Assembly: GCF_022201045.2 (NCBI RefSeq)
Contig: NC_068561.1
Location: 25,116,501-25,180,500 of the forward strand
Length of the DNA: 64,000 nt
Direction of reading: 5' to 3'
Origin: Citrus sinensis
Lineage: Eukaryota; Streptophyta; Magnoliopsida; Sapindales; Rutaceae
Of this stretch, positions 26,034 through 36,692 are shown one piece after another. Made by a program: the position numbers and the translations under genes. Under the pieces are notes generated by a model, which was not told the origin of the DNA, made no database searches, and saw only the letters and a list, made by a program, of their open reading frames with translations. The stretch's first letter is position 1. The number at the start of each line of letters is the position of its first letter.

Positions 26034-27825
26034 ATGGAGCTAGCTAGGCTAAAATTAATCTTTCTTTTCTCTTTTATCATTTTGATCCCTTGCCTATCGG
26101 CTATCGCCGAGGCCGACGAGGTATGGAGGCGACGAGCTGAAGAAGCCATGCAGACCACTGAGCAGTACTATGATCCTGACCCTGTAGCTGTTGCCAGCAA
26201 CTTGAACATGAAAGTTCAGGAGTATGTGAATAACAATACTAATACTAAAAACCCGTACCTGTCGGCATTAGCATGTTTCAAAATATAGATTTTAAACTAG
26301 ATTATTCTATTTAATTTTAATTTAAAAAGGTGAAAAACGTTAGCAATAAAATATAATACATCCTATTAATGTTTTAAAGTTAGATATATATGGATATGAA
26401 ATTTATAGAAATTTTTTATGGGTTGCAGCTTGTCAAAGCAGACTGCTGCCAGAAGGGGCTTGTTGAATGCAGAATCAGGGCAATGTGAGGCAACAAACCC
26501 AATTGACAAATGTTGGCGTTGCAAAGAGAACTGGGCAGAAGATCGGCAGGCGCTAGCAGGTTGCGCGCTTGGTTTCGGCAGTAAAGCTACCGGAGGAAAA
26601 GGTGGAAAAATTTATGAGGTGACTGATTCTTCTGACAATAATATGGAGAACCCTAAGGTTGGTACTTTACGCCATGCAGTGATCCAAAAAGAACCTTTAT
26701 GGATCATCTTTGCCAAGGACATGAACATCAAGTTGCAACAAGAATTGGTTGTCCAGGGTAACAAGACCATTGATGGGCGTGGAGCCAATGTACACATTGC
26801 CAATGGAGCTGGAATTAGGCTACAGTTTGTGCAAAATGTCATCATTCATGGGATTCATATTCATAACATTTCTCCTGCCAGTGGTGGTATGATTAGGGAT
26901 TCTGTGGATCATGTGGGAAATAGAGGTCCAAGTGATGGGGACGCTGTTTCAGTATTTGGTTCGTCAAATATTTGGCTTGATCATCTTACATTATCTAAAG
27001 CCCAAGATGGGCTCATTGATGCCATTCAAGGATCTACAGCCATCACCATTTCAAACTGCCACCTCTCAAACCATGACAAGGTGACTATAATTTAATTAAA
27101 TGTTGACTTTACATGACGTAGCTCAGGTCATCATCAAACGTAAATTCAAACTTTTGATCTATTATAAGCCATGTTGTGCTATAAAATTTTGCAGGCAATT
27201 TTGCTAGGTGCAACCGATACGTTCACGGAAGATAAAAAGATGCAAGTGACTGTAGCATTCAACCGCTTTGATAAGGGATTGGTGCAAAGAATGCCATGCA
27301 TCAGATTTGGTTTCGCTCATGTTGTGAACAATGATTACAATCAATGGGAAATGTATGCAATTGGTGGTCTCAAAGGCCCCACCATTCTTAGCCAGGGTAA
27401 TAGGTTCTTTGCCTCAGATAACAAGAATGCCAAAGAGGTAATGTATTTTCTACAAGAGACAAGGTCCTTTATTGATTAGAGTTCACTTAATGTATAAACA
27501 ATATTTTTCAATAAACGTACAAAAGACATAAAGTTCGTATCTAAAGAGAATCCAGGCTGCGCACGTAATGAATTAATCTTTATTATTTATTTGCATGCAG
27601 GTGACAAAGAGAATGGACTGCAGCCCTGAAGAAGGGAATGGTTGGATATGGAGATCAGAGGGAGATGTATTCTTGAATGGGGCTTACTTCAATGCATCCG
27701 GTGACCCGAAAAAGCAAATCAAATACGAACTGAATGATGTGATTAAACCAGCGCCAGGAACAGAAGTTCAGAGGATCACAAAATTTGCTGGGGCACTTGT
27801 CTGCAAGCCAGGCCAGCAATGTTAA
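26034..27825 (+). CDS. Pectate lyase copy D
   Basis: Complete four-exon gene with exons 26034-26254, 26429-27080, 27195-27437 and 27601-27825, predicting 446 aa identical to copy C. All family motifs are intact. It is the last complete gene in the array; downstream relatives E, F and G are broken. Its coding region matches the other copies closely, but its 3' flank starts to diverge at about 28,636, which marks the edge of the recently amplified segment. Confidence 0.93.
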
Positions 27826-29790
27826 TTTACTAGATTTTTGGCATTGATAGAGAAACAGTGACCTAGCCATAGCCTAAGGCTAGCTCACTGCTATTGGTTA
27901 AAAATGATGGCCAAAATATTAGACAGAAAATTGGGACGGAAAATGAGAGGAGGAAGAAAATAAATGAATAGTAATCCTCTCATTTAGTCCAATTTTTTCA
28001 TGGATTTGGTTAGTTTCTATAACCATATCCAACATTAAGGCTTTTTTTTTGTCCAATGCAATCAATCAACGTGTTTGATGTGCTTATTCATAATGGTAAC
28101 CGTGTTTCTTTATTGGATGTACAAAATTAATAAATTTTTTCATTATTTAATAGTTAATCATTACCATTGATAATTAATTTGTTTGTTTAATTAATTACTT
28201 TGTGAGTGCTACTTCTTTTCATTAGGGAAAATTTTATAATACCGTGATTAAAATTACAGCATGAATGTCATGATAAACATAAATTTTGTAAATTATATAT
28301 AAAACCTAGTAAATAGAAAGGAAAAGACGTAAACTAATATAAAAGTGGTAAATTGATGTTTTAAAATTACAAACACTTGTAAGAATATTATAAAACTTGT
28401 AAATCAACATTAAAGTAAAACAACATTAAACAAAAAATAGTTTATCAATTTGATTTAATTAAAGAAAAGCCACTCCTCAATTGAAAATAAAAAAATTGTT
28501 ATGAAAACAATTGGAATAAGTTTTATTGAATTTGTCTAACCATAATTTCGGTATTCATTTTACAAATACATAATTTTTTTAATTTTTATCATAGTTTTTT
28601 TCTTAATTTTCTATCATAGTATTGTTCACTACATAGGTTAATTAAGCAAAATTATTTTTATGTGGATTAAGCTAAAAAAGAAGAAGATATTCTTATGTTA
28701 CTAGACATATATGATATATTAATAAAATTGGATTGGATTTTATGTTTTATACATACTTCATATAATTTTAATTTTTCGTTTTTTACTTGTACTTAAAGAT
28801 CATTTGGAATTACTGTCGGGGGCTTTTGGATAGATACAAAATACCTTATCTTACAAACAACTTTGAAAACACGAAAATAATAGTTTTTTGAAATCCTATT
28901 TTGAGAATAAGTTTTATCCTTCATAAAGTTGTATGTACATCATCACATGTTTTACCTCAACTTAAACCATCATGTTCAATTTAGAAACAAAATTAGAAAA
29001 TTTATAAGAAAATCATAATTAAAAAGGGTTTTTATTTTACATTTGTAAGTTTTTATTTTGTTAAATAATTCTTATACTAATCTACTTATTTTACCTTTTA
29101 TTTACAATCCTTATATTTCATTTACGCAATTAATGTTTTGTTTTACACTTATTGTTGATTTACAAGTTTTATATTATATTTTTTTATGTTAATTTACCAC
29201 TCCTATGTTAATTTTTTTTTTACCTTTTATTCAAAAGTCCTATGTTCCATTTTGCAAAATTTATGTTTCATTTTATTCTTAATATTGATTACAAGATTTA
29301 TATTATATTTGTATTTTTTTTATTATTTGTTTACAATTAATATACTATTTTATCACTCTTATGTTAATTTACTTCTTTTTTGCTTTCATTTACAAGTTTT
29401 ATATTCTAATTAACAATCTATATTTTATCTTACACTTATTATCGGTTTGCATGTTTTATATTGCATTTGTAAGTTTTTGTTTTGTTTACCAATAATACAC
29501 CAATTTACCACCCTATGTTAATTTACTTATTTACCCTCCATTTACAAATATTACGTCTTCTTTACATAATTTATGTTTTATTTTACACTTAACATTGATT
29601 TTAAGTTTTATGTTAAATTTATAAATTTTTATTTTTTTACTAATAATACGTTAATTTACCATTTCTATGTTAATTTATTTGTTTTACCTCTTATTTATAA
29701 ATCTTATGTTTTGTTAACTTAATTTATGTTTTATTTAATACTTATTGTTAATTTACAAGTTTTATATTATATTTATACATTTTTGGGTCG
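27826..29790. repeat. 3' flank of copy D with diverged T-rich repeat
   Basis: From 27,826 to about 28,635 it matches the other units almost exactly. Beyond that, substitutions and small indels become frequent. The T-rich repeat (about 29,010-29,790) runs one more period than in units 1-3, because no retroelement interrupts it near 29,690. It ends at about 29,785 (TTTTTGGGTCGAAAC). The short open frames are low-complexity. Confidence 0.65.
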
Positions 29791-29885
29791 AAACAAGAAA
29801 ATTAATGACTACACTCATGCGTGTTTCAATCTTTAGGGAATTAAGAGAATTATATATAAGAAATTAATAATGAAAATTACATCAA

Positions 29886-30248
29886 TTAATCCTCAATTTC
29901 GGGTAAGTCATCATAGAATTTTGCAAAGAGACTACGATTCATAATCAACTCATCGAGGTTTGGTATTGGTCCCGGAATCTCAAAATCCTTCAACAAAAAT
30001 GATGAACGATTTTTGGACAATGATGGTAATGAAGATGTAACAAATTTCTCACAATCTCCTTTTTTTAGTTCTTCCTTTCTTATAATGCCATTGTGCCAAA
30101 ACTTTCGTAGCTGCTTCGAAACCTAAGGGATGTTTAGGATTTTGTTTTACAATAAGTTTTTAGAGCATTTTTTTATTTTTTTATTTTGTTTATTCTTCAA
30201 CAGTCTACCTCGACCACACTTAGTTTTTATCACAACTTCGCTCGACAT
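29886..30248 (-). pseudogene. Unidentified coding-like fragment
   Basis: On the - strand an ATG at 30248 opens a basic stretch (MSSEVVIKTKCGRGRLLKN). A second frame, open from about 30160 to a TAA at 29886-29888, encodes a plausible ordered segment including HPLGFEAATKVLAQWHYKKG and IPGPIPNLDELIMNRSL and an acidic end. The two parts are not in one frame, so either an intron or a frameshift lies between them. I do not recognise the family. It may be a gene remnant carried by the same old element as the T-rich repeat. Confidence 0.35.
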
Positions 30249-30423
30249 AACCTAAAAAATAAAAATTAAGAAAATTATTAAATAAAGAGCACCAAAGTTA
30301 TCGGAAAATATTTCTCAGTTCCAAACATATGTTATAATACAGGAGAATTTTGAGTTTATACTATGTAGTTTGATGATTAATCCTAATGAGACTCCAATTA
30401 GGAATCCTATACATGAGTTTAGA

Positions 30424-31426
30424 ATATCGACGATCCCACTCCCACTTGATTTGGTTTTCTTTAAGAATATAATAAATAAAAGAATATATCGTATAATCTT
30501 AGTGTTACAAGGAAGATCATTATGGTTTGGATAAACAACTTCTTGCTTTTTAGAAACATATTTTTGTCAAGAGGAGTTAGGATTATTAATTTTCTGAAAG
30601 AAAATCAAATGCACATATTATGTTTTTCCTTTCAAGATTTGGAATTAGAAAATTGAATTAGAATTCTCTTACTCTCCTTAACTTAAGTTTAAAGAAATGT
30701 GAAATAATGGGAGCTAATTTATTATCATGAACAAAATACTTTAAATTTTTTTTTATAACTAATTTTAGTTGTATAATATCATGCCTCTATTAACTTATTA
30801 ATTCTTACTAATGTCAAAAGAAAAAAAATATATAGTAATTTATTTAAATAACAAAATGATTTATAGTTAAAATTCTTAACAGAAGATGAATTCAATATCC
30901 TATCAAAAGTAAACAGTTTAATTAATTTTATTATTACTTATAATCTAATGGTAGTACACTGTAAGTTAAATTAAGCTTAAGCTTGCTGGCAAGTAAAAAT
31001 TACATGAGTAAAATCAATTAATAAATTTATTATGGAGTTGGCCGGGTTGTGGTTGATCTTATTCTTCTCCCTCGCCACCTCCATTCACAGCTTGTCGGCA
31101 AATATCATCGATTTTGATGAAATGTGGCAAAATGCCACCATGTAGGTTTATGATCCTAATCCTAAAGCAGTCATCGATGACTTTAATTTACATAAGAAAT
31201 CAGCTGAATATCGTCATAATTTGTCGATATTAACAACTACCAAAACTATGCCGAGATACACAAATTTCTCAGAAAACGAGATGTTTTAAACTTTTTAGCA
31301 CAACATGCCCCTATTTTTGTCTTTTCATAAAACTGGACCTTCAAAGTAATAGCTTTTGCTCTTTGACTCGTTTACTTTATATTTATGACAATGTAGCCCC
31401 TATATTGAAGAGCCTGGTTTGCATTG
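30424..31426. repeat. Duplicated block, first copy (partner at 32891-33978)
   Basis: The sequence from ATCGACGATCCCACTCCCA through the exon 1 relative E to GAGCCTGGTTTG recurs, with moderate divergence, from about 32,891 to 33,978 in front of pseudogene G. It covers the upstream region, exon 1 and intron 1 of a second pectate lyase subfamily (start MELA, then SIHxLSxNI). The first copy breaks off at the intron 1/exon 2 border. Confidence 0.7.
31032..31426 (+). pseudogene. Pectate lyase relative E, exon 1 fragment
   Basis: The ATG at 31032 opens a signal-peptide-like start (MELAGLWLILFFSLATSIHS) and continues to an in-frame TAG at 31143-31145. After the stop the same frame region still resembles the N-terminal domain (YDPNPKAVIDDFNLH). 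Intron-like sequence matching that of pseudogene G follows to about 31,426, where similarity ends before exon 2. No catalytic exon is present, so no enzyme can be made. Confidence 0.75.
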
Positions 31427-31985
31427 GTGCGTAATATAATCGTGCCAAGAAGGCCGAAGCCCCTGCTGACTCGAAAAAAAAAATTGAAGTTGTTTTAACA
31501 ATCAACTTATCATTAAATACCTTAAAATTTCCTTCCAAGATTATGAAATTTTTAAAATACAAATGTTATCTCTTTTAATTAGTTCTTTAGTTCTTTACTC
31601 TCTTCTTCTTGAAAAACAAAAAATCAAGATTTATCAATTATGTGTTAAAATAGTTTCCCTCATTTTCTCTTATTTGTTGCTTCTTGTATCATATTAAGAT
31701 AATAATGATGATTCCTTTCTCTTATCTCTCTTTCAATTGTTAAAGAATTTATCACCATGACCAAATCCAATACTAAACTACATATGCAAGCCTATATTAG
31801 AGCTAAAATTAAAAGTCTTCAAGATTTTAAATACCAACGAACTGATAGGTTCAACTTACATCATAGGATAAGTAATTAGACATTAAGAAAAACTTAACCT
31901 ATAATTAAGAATCATCATTAATGATAAACTAGTGTGCTTAAATAAATTTTATAATTTTGATGCTTTTCTTTAAAAGAAAGTAAAT
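31427..31985. other. Intergenic, nothing recognised
   Basis: AT-rich sequence between pseudogenes E and F. I see no coding similarity, RNA gene or clear repeat. From about 31,990 the sequence matches the promoter of the intact pectate lyase genes. Confidence 0.5.
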
Positions 31986-32254
31986 TGATTCCTGATAATT
32001 CTAATAATAATGGTATTGAGATTTATTCGTTCAATTAAATAGGATCTTAATTACTATGTTATACTATAACCATTAAGTGAACTTGGCTCTCATTTTTTTG
32101 CGCAGCAATTAGAACTTAGAGCCACAAAAAAATTTTCTCAAAATTAGTATATAAGCACACTATCCACATCTCATCAAATCATAAGCAAGAAGTTCAATCC
32201 TACAGACCTCGAACTTTTGTACATGAGAATAAAATATTTGAAAAAAAAATAAAA

Positions 32255-32890
32255 ATGAAGCTAGCTAGGCTAAGATTAATCTTTCATTTCTCCTTTGCTG
32301 TTTTGATCCCTTGCCTATCGGCTAATATCGTCGAGGTTGACGAGGTATGCAAACCACCAAGTAGTACTATGATTCAAACCCTGTCGCTGTTGCCAGCAAC
32401 TTGAACATGAAAGTTCAAGAGTACGTGAACAATACTACCAAAACTAAAAACTTCTACCTATAGGCGTTAGCACGTTTCAAAAATATAGATTTCGAACTAA
32501 ACTGTTCTATATATATATATATGAGAATAAATCCTACTGCTTCTAGTCCTGGGATTTCCACTCTTGCAAACAAAAAACTAGGACATATCACTCAAATCAT
32601 TTGTTCGATATTAGATGTAGCCTTTCCTCCCGACAAGATGCCTAATATTTACAATGCTCTTTTTTATGGGTTGCAGCTTGTCAAAGTAGGTTACTGTTAG
32701 AAAAGGGCTTGTTGAATGCAAAATTAGGGCAATGTGAGGCAACAAATCCAATTGACAAATGTTGGCATTGCAAAGAGAAACTGGGCAAAAGATCGATAGG
32801 CGCTGGCAGGTTGTGCGCTTGGTTTCAGCAATAAAGCTACCAGAAGGAAAGGGTGAAAAAATTTATAAGGTGACTAATCCTTCTGACAAT
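32255..32890 (+). pseudogene. Pectate lyase relative F, exons 1-2 truncated
   Basis: This is a diverged copy of the A-D subfamily, with matching promoter sequence from about 31,990 and a start at 32255 (MKLARLRLIFHFS). Exon 1 has lost about 30 bases after the codons for VDEV, which removes the tryptophan-arginine segment. Exon 2 starts at 32677 after TTGCAG but has stops (KVGYC then TAG near 32,698) and indels, and similarity ends abruptly at about 32,890, joined to the second copy of the duplicated block. The WLDH and RMPCIR regions are absent. Confidence 0.8.
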
Positions 32891-33526
32891 TTTGACGATC
32901 CCACTCCCAGATTTGGTTTTCTTTAAAAATATAAATAAATAAATAAAAGAATATATCGTATATTCTTGGTGTTATAAAGAAAGCCATTATGTTTTTGGGT
33001 AGACAATTTCTTATTTTTTAGAAAAAGTAAGAGGAGTTAAGTTTATTAATTTTCTGACAAAAAGTCAAATGCATATATAATGTTTTTCCTTTCAGGATTT
33101 GGATTTAGAAATTTGAATTAGAATTCTCTTCCTATCCTCCACTTAAGTTTAAAGAAATTGTAAAACCATAGTAGCTAATTTATTATCATAAACAAAATAC
33201 TTTAAATTTTTCTACAACTAATTTCAGTTATTTAATATGATCATCTATTAACTTATTAATTCTTGTTAATGTTAAAAAAAATTAAATTTATAGCAATTTA
33301 CTTAAATAACAGAATAATTTTTAGTTAAAATTCTTAAGTTTCAACAAAAGATGAAGTCAATGTACTATCAAAAGTAAACAGTTTAATTAATTTTGTTATT
33401 ACTTACTCACAATCTAATGGTAATACATTGTAAGTTAAACTTAAGTTTGCTGACAAAACTTGTATATATATATATATAAAGAGAATGTAAAAAATCCCAC
33501 GAGTAAAATCAATTAATAAATTAATT

Positions 33527-34885
33527 ATGGAGTTGGCCAGGTTAAGATTGATCTTGTTCTTCTCTCTTGCCACCTCCATTCACTGCCTGTCGGTTAATAT
33601 CACTGATTTTGATGACGTGTAGCGGCAGCAAGATGAAAAGGCCATGGACACCACCATTGAGGCCTATGATCATAATCCTCAAGCAATTATCAATGACTTT
33701 AATTTGTACTAGAAGTAACCTGAATATCATTATAATCTATCAGTATTGTACCGTAACAAAACTATACCGAGGTTCACAATTTTATCAGAAAATGAGATGT
33801 TTTTAACTTTTTATACTTTCACCTCTATAGTAGCTATCAATTAATACAAAATCATCCGGCTAGGCTATGTTTGTCTTTTCATAAAACCGAACCTTCAAAG
33901 TATTATTATCTACACTTTGACCCACTTTAGTTTATAATTATAACAATATAGCCCCTATATTAAAGAGCCCGGTTTGTACAGATTCTTGGAAGTAAACAGT
34001 ACAATGAGGAGCATGTTGAGGAGTGGGAAATATTGGGGACCATGCCAGGCAACAAACCCAGTAGACCGTTGCTGGCGTTGTTGGAAAGACTGGGCCAACT
34101 ACCGCCCTAAGCTCGCTGACTTCGTGCCTGGTTTCGGCCACAAGATCACTGGAGGACAGAAAGGATCAATCTATATAGTGACTGATAGTTCTGACAATGA
34201 TCTTACAAATTCTAAACCGGGGACTTTATGCCACGCAGTGATCCAAAACGGACCCTTATGGATTATCTTTGCTCGTGACTTGCACATTAAGTTGTCACAA
34301 GAGCTGATAATGACTAGTGACAAGACCATTGATGCTCGTGGAGCTGATGTGCACATTGCTTATGGGGGTCGAATTATGATACAGCATGTGAAGAATGTGA
34401 TCCTTAATGGACTTAGCATTCATTATATTTTTCCTGCGAGTGCAAGTGATAGCTACGCACCAGATAAAATGATGCAAGTGACAATTGCATACAACCATTT
34501 TGGTCGGGGACTGATTCAAAAAAATGCCAAGAAGTCGATTGGGAATCTTCCATGTTGTGAACAATGACTACACTCACTGGAAAATGTATGCAATTGGTGG
34601 CAGCAAAAACCCAACCATTACGAGGCAGGGTAACAGGTTCATTGCACCAGATGACAGCTCAACCAAAGAGGTGACCAAGAGAGACTACGCTACAAATGAA
34701 TATATGATGAATGGAAGCACTGGATTTGGAGATCAGAGGGAGATTTATTCATGAATGGAGCTTTTTTCAATCAATCTGGTGATACAAAACAGAAGATGCT
34801 ATTCAAATCAAGGCCGGGAACATATGTAACCAGGCTCACACGCTTTCCTGGTGCACTTAACTGCTATTCTGGCAAGGAATGCTAG
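33527..34885 (+). pseudogene. Pectate lyase relative G, broken
   Basis: Exon 1 begins at 33527 (MELARLRLILFFSLATSIHC) but has a TAG near 33,620 and further stops. Intron 1 ends at about 33,980 (GTACAG). The main exon has the conserved start (NPVDRCWRC) and beta-helix strands, then jumps from FPAS to SDSYAPDK: about 85 residues, including the WLDH calcium-site strand and the place of intron 2, are gone. A frameshift in the A-run near 34,520 disrupts the RMP-type arginine motif, and further frame changes occur near 34,700. Intron 3 is absent without a scar (KEVTKR is continuous). It ends at TAG 34883-34885. It is clearly non-functional as a lyase. Confidence 0.88.
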
Positions 34886-35334
34886 CACCTTCCTCTTGAA
34901 TTAAGATAGAACCTGAAATGATTGATTTTAAGTGCATATTTGATGATTTTATATGTTTAAATGGAGGATAATAAGGAACAATTATTCAATTGTTTACGTT
35001 GATTTTAAAGGTCTGTGACTCGTGTGTTTATTACTAGTGCCTTCTCTTGTGTTTGCCATGGTGTCCAACTTTCCCTCTATGACGTGTAAACTTATTCTAT
35101 TCAATATATCTGACACTAATAATATAAATAGATAACTCTTATACAAGATATAAATATACATCCTGATGGAACATCCACAATCTCTTATATCAAATAAGAG
35201 CCACCAAAAGAAAGCCTTTGGAGAAATAATCTAACCTTGATAACAGCCTTTCATCAAATAAAATCACTCCACGTGGTTCAAAGTTTCTATTTCATCACAT
35301 TATTATTTATTACATCCATAACATATCAATTTTA
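34886..35334. other. Intergenic, 3' flank of pseudogene G
   Basis: AT-rich. The first 200 bases may be remnant 3' UTR. Nothing else recognised. Confidence 0.4.
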
Positions 35335-35595
35335 AAATAAATAACTAAGGGAATAAATCAAAGTTGGTTGGTGTGAGTGGATCGACACTCTCACTCCTTA
35401 AGAGAGATCAGAAGTTCAAGTCTTGTTCTCGTATGGAGTCACCACTTTGGCCAGCACTTTACCCTTTACTAGCCGACCCGGTGCTATCGGGGATTAGTCT
35501 AAGTTGTGGTACAGACTTAAGGGTGACTCTCATAGTTAGGGTCCACTCAGAACCGCCTCGTAATTCAGACCAAAAAATAAATAAATAACTAAGGG
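35335..35595 (+). mobile_element. tRNA-derived SINE with 17-bp target-site duplication
   Basis: Perfect direct repeats AAATAAATAACTAAGGG flank the element at 35335-35351 and 35579-35595. The body (35352-35578) has a tRNA-like head: an A-box-like TTGGTGTGAGTGG near 35,364 and a B-box-like AGTTCAAGTCT near 35,412, which is the expected spacing for an internal RNA polymerase III promoter. The tail is A-rich (CAAAAAAT). About 12 extra bases lie between the left duplication and the tRNA-like head. The open frame of 74 codons inside it is not a gene. Confidence 0.72.
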
Positions 35596-36400
35596 GCTGT
35601 TTTTTTTTTTAATTTAATGATTTAATTAACTTAATTTCAATTAGTTAAGTCATTAAACTCATTTATTACTTAATTAATTGAAATTTTCAGTCATTAAATC
35701 ATTTTTTAATTAATTTAAAAAGTCAGGATGATATCATTAAAAAAAAATTTAAATTATCGTTGTTTAATTAATTAATTTTCATCCTTACTTAAATACAATT
35801 TAATAATTAACATCATTACCTATCTCCATAACTTGTTATAATATAATAAGAGACTCATTATTTTATCTTTTTATTTTCTTCAAATTAACATTGTTTATCT
35901 TTATAATTTTTTATTAATATTTCTCATATAAAAACATCATAAACTATAATAAAATTAATTAACACATACTAATTTGGAATATTAAAAAATTATTTTCATT
36001 TAAACGTGATTTATGTAACAATAATATATTGATATGATATAATCATAATATATTACCTTATTTATATTCTTTAAATATTTATTATTTGTTTAACATTTAT
36101 AATTTGTAACGACACAAATATAAAAATATTAATTTTTAAAATTTTTAAGTAAAAAAAACTTAATATTTATTTTTAACAATTTAAATAAAAAATAGATACA
36201 TTATTTAAATTTAAATATTCAACTCTATTTAGAATTCAGACTAATTCAAGTCTATTTGGAATTCAAGCAAAAAAAAAAACATCCACCTAAATGTGGGTAA
36301 TATTTTTTGGGGTGGGGGGGGGTGGGACACAGCATAGTATCAACTCAATACCCGGTGAATAATAAACACAACAAAACGAACGCTCGACGCAGGAAAATAC
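35596..36400. other. AT-rich region, possible old hAT-type MITE, and a G-rich tract
   Basis: From 35,596 the sequence starts GGGCTGTTTTTTTTTT and near 36,275 it ends in AAAAAAAACATCCACC. These could be decayed inverted ends of a hAT-like element, but no target-site duplication is seen. Several imperfect palindromes of TTAATTAA type lie inside. At 36309-36326 there is a G-rich run (GGGG T G9 T GGG). No gene. Confidence 0.3.
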
Positions 36401-36692
36401 CCCATTAATATTTAGAACTACTAGAACCGATTCCCCTCATGCCAACTATGAAATCAGTAAGCACATCATACATCCGAAGGATGTGTTGCTACCATAGGCA
36501 AAAATACATCAAGACTAGAAACAAAATGTAGAAGTAACGGTTTTTTCTCGTAATCTAGGCACAGTTAGAATCACCTATACAACATGATTGCCCAAGAAGC
36601 TTAAGGTAGATGTAAAATGCAGCCCATAATAATAAGATAGAAGTCCATCACAATCCTAAACTGATGATTTAGTGATTCTTTGCTCTTGGTAT

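Larger units (their letters stand above)
1..29790. repeat. Tandem array of pectate lyase / retroelement units
   Basis: The same block recurs four times. Corresponding gene ends fall at 1055, 8774, 20105 and 27825, giving unit lengths of about 7719, 11331 and 7720 bp. Within a unit the order is gene (+), AT-rich flank, degenerate T-rich repeat, truncated Ty3/gypsy element (-), then the promoter of the next gene. The two short units (ending before genes B and D) share a 3.64-kb internal deletion in the retroelement; the long unit between them lacks it. Over most of their length units differ only at scattered single bases, so amplification or homogenisation is recent. The first unit is cut by the window start, and the last diverges from about 28,636 and stops matching near 29,790. 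A collapsed or duplicated assembly of a repeat array is an alternative that sequence alone cannot exclude. Confidence 0.93.

Noticed and set aside
1..29790. CRISPR array or phage-type repeat cassette
   Set aside because: Repeat units are kilobases long and contain spliced plant genes. There are no short regular repeats with unique spacers.
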